DNA of 7,544 nucleotides. Source: XYA12-FULL-58-9 sp001798605. GTDB taxonomy: Bacteria; Myxococcota; XYA12-FULL-58-9. Shown here in pieces: positions 5,398-7,544 of this stretch. The DNA lies in assembly GCA_036736205.1 (NCBI GenBank), contig DAINMX010000286.1:1-7544 (forward strand). Direction: 5' to 3'. Positions within the stretch are counted from its first letter, which is position 1. Each line of letters opens with the position of its first letter. A program made the position numbers and the translations under genes. The notes beneath the pieces are model-generated. The model saw only the letters and a program-made list of their open reading frames with translations, did no database searches and had not been told where the DNA came from.

Positions 5398-6525
5398 TCA
5401 ATCGCAATCGATGAGTTCGGCAAACGGCGAGACACCGACGCTCTTCTCCAAACCAGCGACGAAGTTCTCTCGGGCCATTGTTTCTTCGACGCTCGCCCTC
5501 GAAGGGGACACCGTAGCAATGTTGCCCCCCCCTGAGGGGTCGCGAGTGGCGGCGTGCTGAACCCGCACTGACTCGTCCCGACCGTGGTCGTAAGCCAACA
5601 TCACGGCACCCACGATAGGTTCGACTCGCAACCGCGCGACACGCACCCGCGGATACGACTGTCGCAGTTTCGTTACGACTGCCCGAATCAACGTGCGGTC
5701 GTCGCCCTTCTGCAGCACAGACCCGCCAAGAACGACGTGAACGATCTCGTCGCGGGAGAACAGACGATCGAGCACAATCCGCAAACACAGAGCGAACTCA
5801 TCCCCAGCGCGTTGCAGCAGCGCACGGGCGACAGCGTCACCCTCGCCTGCCGCCTCAAACACGCACGGTGCCAAACGTCCGTAGTGGGAATCCTGGAAGT
5901 CGCCAGCCATCCACAGATCAATGATGTCTTCGAGAACGGGCACACCGAGCGCCGCACAGAGCTTATCCCACAGGACCGTCGGCTCGCCGCGGCCGTCGCG
6001 ACCCCGCATGGCAAGGCCAAGCGCCTCGCGTCCGACGTCGTTGGCCGAGCCAGAATCACCGAGCTCGCTGCCATAACCGCCAACAAACTCGAGCCGGCCC
6101 AGAGCGTCGCGACCGACCGTATTGGTGCCGGTCCCCGCTACCATGGCAGCACCAACTCCAGCCGGAGTCCCTGCGCCAAGAGCGATAACACTGTCGTTGA
6201 CCAGAAGGGGCGCATTGCGGAAAGGGGGAAGCTGTCTTTGGATAGCTTGATAATCCTTAGGACGGTCGGCCCCGGCGATCCCAAAACAGGCGGCCTCAAC
6301 ATCTCCGATGGCCACGCCAGCAACTCCGAGAGCAGACCCCACCACCGCAGAGATTCGCTCCTCGGCTACTCGGGGGCCCACACACTGATAGTTGGCACCG
6401 ATACCCTCGGCGCGGCCGAGCACCTCACCTGCGGCGCTCACCACCCATACGCGCGAGCGCGTGCCACCGATGTCGGCCCCGAGATAGAGAGACTGGGTCA
6501 CTTCTTCAGCTCTGATTTCATGCAT
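5398..6525 (-). CDS. BadF/BadG/BcrA/BcrD-family sugar kinase, N-acetylglucosamine-kinase-like
   Basis: The 375-residue protein belongs to the ASKHA ATPase group used by N-acetylglucosamine and glucosamine kinases. The ATP phosphate-1 loop is LGADIGGTRSRVWVV (15-29); FGIAGADRP (81-89) is the family signature; Asp111 in VNDSVIAL is the probable catalytic base; VAGTGTNTVG (129-138) is phosphate-2; VVLGGSVLQ (264-272) is the adenosine motif. The sugar-binding segment GGYGSELGDSGSANDVG (149-165) has Ser158 where GDEGS is usual and Asn162 where an aromatic or Tyr is common, so the substrate may not be free GlcNAc. The usual end 'EPIVGAVMLA' comes at ~302-311; about 62 extra residues follow, coded through a run of eight G. 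The start is uncertain: ATG 6525 is used, but GTG 6501 (giving MTQSLYLGADIGGT) and GTG 6555 are in frame, and none has a good ribosome site. It lies 44 bp after the lipoprotein gene on the same strand, so the pair is probably co-transcribed. It would phosphorylate a sugar or glycoside in the cytoplasm. Confidence 0.82.
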   Translation of the reverse strand: MHEIRAEEVTQSLYLGADIGGTRSRVWVVSAAGEVLGRAEGIGANYQCVGPRVAEERISAVVGSALGVAGVAIGDVEAACFGIAGADRPKDYQAIQRQLPPFRNAPLLVNDSVIALGAGTPAGVGAAMVAGTGTNTVGRDALGRLEFVGGYGSELGDSGSANDVGREALGLAMRGRDGRGEPTVLWDKLCAALGVPVLEDIIDLWMAGDFQDSHYGRLAPCVFEAAGEGDAVARALLQRAGDEFALCLRIVLDRLFSRDEIVHVVLGGSVLQKGDDRTLIRAVVTKLRQSYPRVRVARLRVEPIVGAVMLAYDHGRDESVRVQHAATRDPSGGGNIATVSPSRASVEETMARENFVAGLEKSVGVSPFAELIDCD

Positions 6526-6569
6526 CCGCGTGGGGCCAACCGGGTGTGCACCCACAGGGCAGTGCCGGC

Positions 6570-7127
6570 TCAGTTGTCGCCGAGTTGGGGATCACCACCT
6601 ATTGGATCACCGCCGGCACCGTCATCAGCCGCGCCGTCATCCCCGCCGTCGGGTGCCGGACAAGATGGGTGCGGTATCGACAACAGGCAGGTCAACTCTG
6701 GCGGCAAACACGCCTTGAACGGCAGCGGTTGAAATTCCCCGCCGGCTCCGTCCATGCAATCATAACCCGGACGACAATCAGTGCCGCTTTGACAAACCTT
6801 GAAACAGGCCCCTAGGGGCTGCTCGACATATTGTTGCAGATCAAAGCAGTAGGCACCCTCACCGCACTCCTCGTCACCCTTGTTGGTGACACATCCCAAG
6901 CGCGAGCAATACCCGTCGGGAATATTCACATCTTCTTCGACGAGCTGCCTAAATGAGGCGTTGTCTAGACAGACCGCTTTGTCACCCCCAGTGCACTCAC
7001 TGCTCACGTCGCATGGCGAGCCCGTGGGCAAGGTCTTGTCGGCTTCCTTTTTGTCCTCCTCGCAAGCTGTCACACCCGCAAAAAGAACCGCGACGCAGCA
7101 TGCACCCAACCAGTTCTTCGTCATCAT
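6570..7127 (-). CDS. Cys-rich lipoprotein with Asp/Gly-rich tail, function unknown
   Basis: The 185-residue product begins with a lipoprotein signal (MMTKNWLGACCVAVLFAG, lipobox VTAC, lipidated Cys22) followed by an acidic/Lys linker (EEDKKEADK). Residues 39-156 carry 14 cysteines, an even number, in spaced units such as SPCDVSSEC, DGYCSRLGC, EECGEGAYC and CQSGTDCRPGYDC. This pattern recurs in many surface lipoproteins of myxobacteria and Bradymonadia and suggests small disulfide-bonded modules. Residues 160-185 are low-complexity Asp/Gly/Ala, including two GGDP copies. I know no enzymatic function. Two ATGs in tandem (7127 and 7124) follow GGTGGTGG, which can serve as a ribosome site for either. 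Its position before the kinase gene suggests a surface role linked to the same substrate, for instance glycan binding, but that is inference only. The tail could also be a spacer or calcium-binding element. Confidence 0.8.
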   Translation of the reverse strand: MMTKNWLGACCVAVLFAGVTACEEDKKEADKTLPTGSPCDVSSECTGGDKAVCLDNASFRQLVEEDVNIPDGYCSRLGCVTNKGDEECGEGAYCFDLQQYVEQPLGACFKVCQSGTDCRPGYDCMDGAGGEFQPLPFKACLPPELTCLLSIPHPSCPAPDGGDDGAADDGAGGDPIGGDPQLGDN

Positions 7128-7260
7128 CGAACCACCACCATGTTTAGGGTCGTTTGCGTTTCCTTAGTAGCCCATTGTCCGTCACGAAGTCTACCCGCTG
7201 CGCTTGCAGGTCGGCCTGCTTTTCCCTATCGTCGGCTGTCTCCACTTGCCGGAGTTTCCA
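7128..7260. promoter_or_regulatory. Divergent promoter region between the Cys-rich lipoprotein and the right-edge gene
   Basis: These 133 bp separate two genes that point away from each other and so must hold both promoters. Ribosome sites mark the two edges: GGTGGTGG on the minus strand near 7132-7139, and GGAG (7251-7254) on the plus strand. I found no convincing -35/-10 pair and no clear palindrome. In the frame of the right-edge gene the stretch is open from 7171, after tandem TAG stops at 7165-7170, so part of it may be coding if that gene starts upstream. Confidence 0.45.
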
Positions 7261-7544
7261 ATGTTTGTTCCCGTTCTCGCAATGCTCGCCACTCTCCCGG
7301 CCGTCGAAAAGGTAGCCGTGCTCCCAGTCCAACTCGACGCTGAGCTCGACGTGCCCAAGGAAATGCTCGTGCCCCCCGCTGTCGATGCCGGCACCACGGC
7401 AACCGCTTCCGTCGACATGAACACTCCACCCACCGATGCCACAAACCAAGCTCCGGCGTCGCCAGGCCCGTGGCAGAGGTACACCGATTACTTCGATGGT
7501 TGGATTGAAAAGGCGTTGGTCATGCCGCTTTGGGGCAACACCGG
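7261..7544 (+). CDS. N-terminal part of an unrecognised exported protein (runs off the right edge)
   Basis: An uninterrupted frame starts at ATG 7261 and continues to the window end (94 whole codons). GGAG (7251-7254) lies six bases before the ATG. The first 13 residues (MFVPVLAMLATLP) are hydrophobic like a signal sequence but lack a basic N-terminus. Next comes EKVAVLPVQLDAELDVPKE, which resembles the first strand of periplasmic proteins; then a Pro/Ala/Thr linker (about 38-70) and an aromatic segment, PWQRYTDYFDGWIEKAL then VMPLWGNTG. An alternative is that the protein starts upstream: a CTG at 7198 would give LRLQVGLLFPIVGC, a good lipoprotein signal, but with a rare start codon. Minus-strand frames over the same bases look like shadows. 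I do not recognise the family; export to the envelope is the only function-related statement I can support. Confidence 0.6.
   Translation, partial: MFVPVLAMLATLPAVEKVAVLPVQLDAELDVPKEMLVPPAVDAGTTATASVDMNTPPTDATNQAPASPGPWQRYTDYFDGWIEKALVMPLWGNT

Noticed and set aside
5358..5420. Bidirectional terminator between the convergent genes
   Set aside because: The only inverted repeat is 5 bp with an 11-base loop and no T-run.
4797..5519. A 240-codon minus-strand open frame antisense to the second GH4 gene
   Set aside because: The plus strand has an intact GH4 enzyme across this region; the antisense translation shows no family features and overlaps the kinase end out of frame.
5584..6732. A 382-codon plus-strand open frame antisense to the kinase
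   Set aside because: It lies almost wholly opposite the kinase, whose ATPase motifs are clear; its translation has no recognisable domain and is typical of a long antisense frame in GC-rich DNA.
7191..7484. Minus-strand open frames of about 100 codons at the right edge
   Set aside because: Their translations are Ser/Thr/Gly- or Arg-rich without motifs, while the plus strand there has a ribosome site and a signal-like sequence.
1..7544. Mobile element, CRISPR array, tRNA or attachment site
   Set aside because: I found no transposase or integrase motifs, no regularly spaced repeats, no cloverleaf-like sequence and no long flanking repeats around the toxin-antitoxin pair.

Overview
This 7.5 kb window looks chromosomal and carries eight supported genes plus one doubtful fragment, with no rRNA, tRNA, CRISPR array or insertion sequence. 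GC is high (around 60% by eye), and genes are oriented in several short blocks. An enhancer-binding (sigma-54 type) regulator end, a PIN toxin-antitoxin pair, two exported lipoproteins (one a Cys-rich protein with an Asp/Gly tail) and dense Sec/lipoprotein signals suggest a Gram-negative of the former Deltaproteobacteria (Myxococcota or Bradymonadia-like). That placement is an inference from style, not from a marker gene.

Left part (1-1136, all +): the last 75 codons of a Fis-type HTH regulator; a 206-bp AT-rich-ended spacer holding overlapping palindromes; then a Phd/YefM-family antitoxin directly abutting a VapC-like PIN toxin (stop TAG and start ATG touch). Between the toxin and the next gene lies a 208-bp stretch with a short minus-strand open frame that reads like a decayed HTH piece.

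Central part (1345-5357): a carbohydrate locus built around two divergent members of glycoside hydrolase family 4 (GH4, NAD- and metal-dependent). The minus-strand enzyme has the CNIP motif of 6-phospho-beta-glucosidases. Divergent from it, across a 199-bp promoter region, is a two-gene unit: an outer-membrane-type lipoprotein with an Ig/FN3-like domain and a purple-acid-phosphatase-like metallophosphoesterase domain, followed 10 bp later by a second GH4 enzyme with the CHGF motif seen in alpha-uronide-acting members.

Right part (5398-7544): convergent to the above, a minus-strand pair made of a Cys-rich lipoprotein and a BadF/BadG-type (N-acetylglucosamine-kinase-like) sugar kinase with an unusual C-terminal tail; then, divergent from the lipoprotein, the start of an unrecognised exported protein that runs off the right edge.

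Working model (inference): the kinase phosphorylates an imported glycoside, and the CNIP GH4 enzyme cleaves the 6-phosphorylated product, which would replace the usual PTS route; the CHGF enzyme would treat a uronic-acid-bearing part of the same glycan. No transporter and no dedicated repressor are visible in the window.
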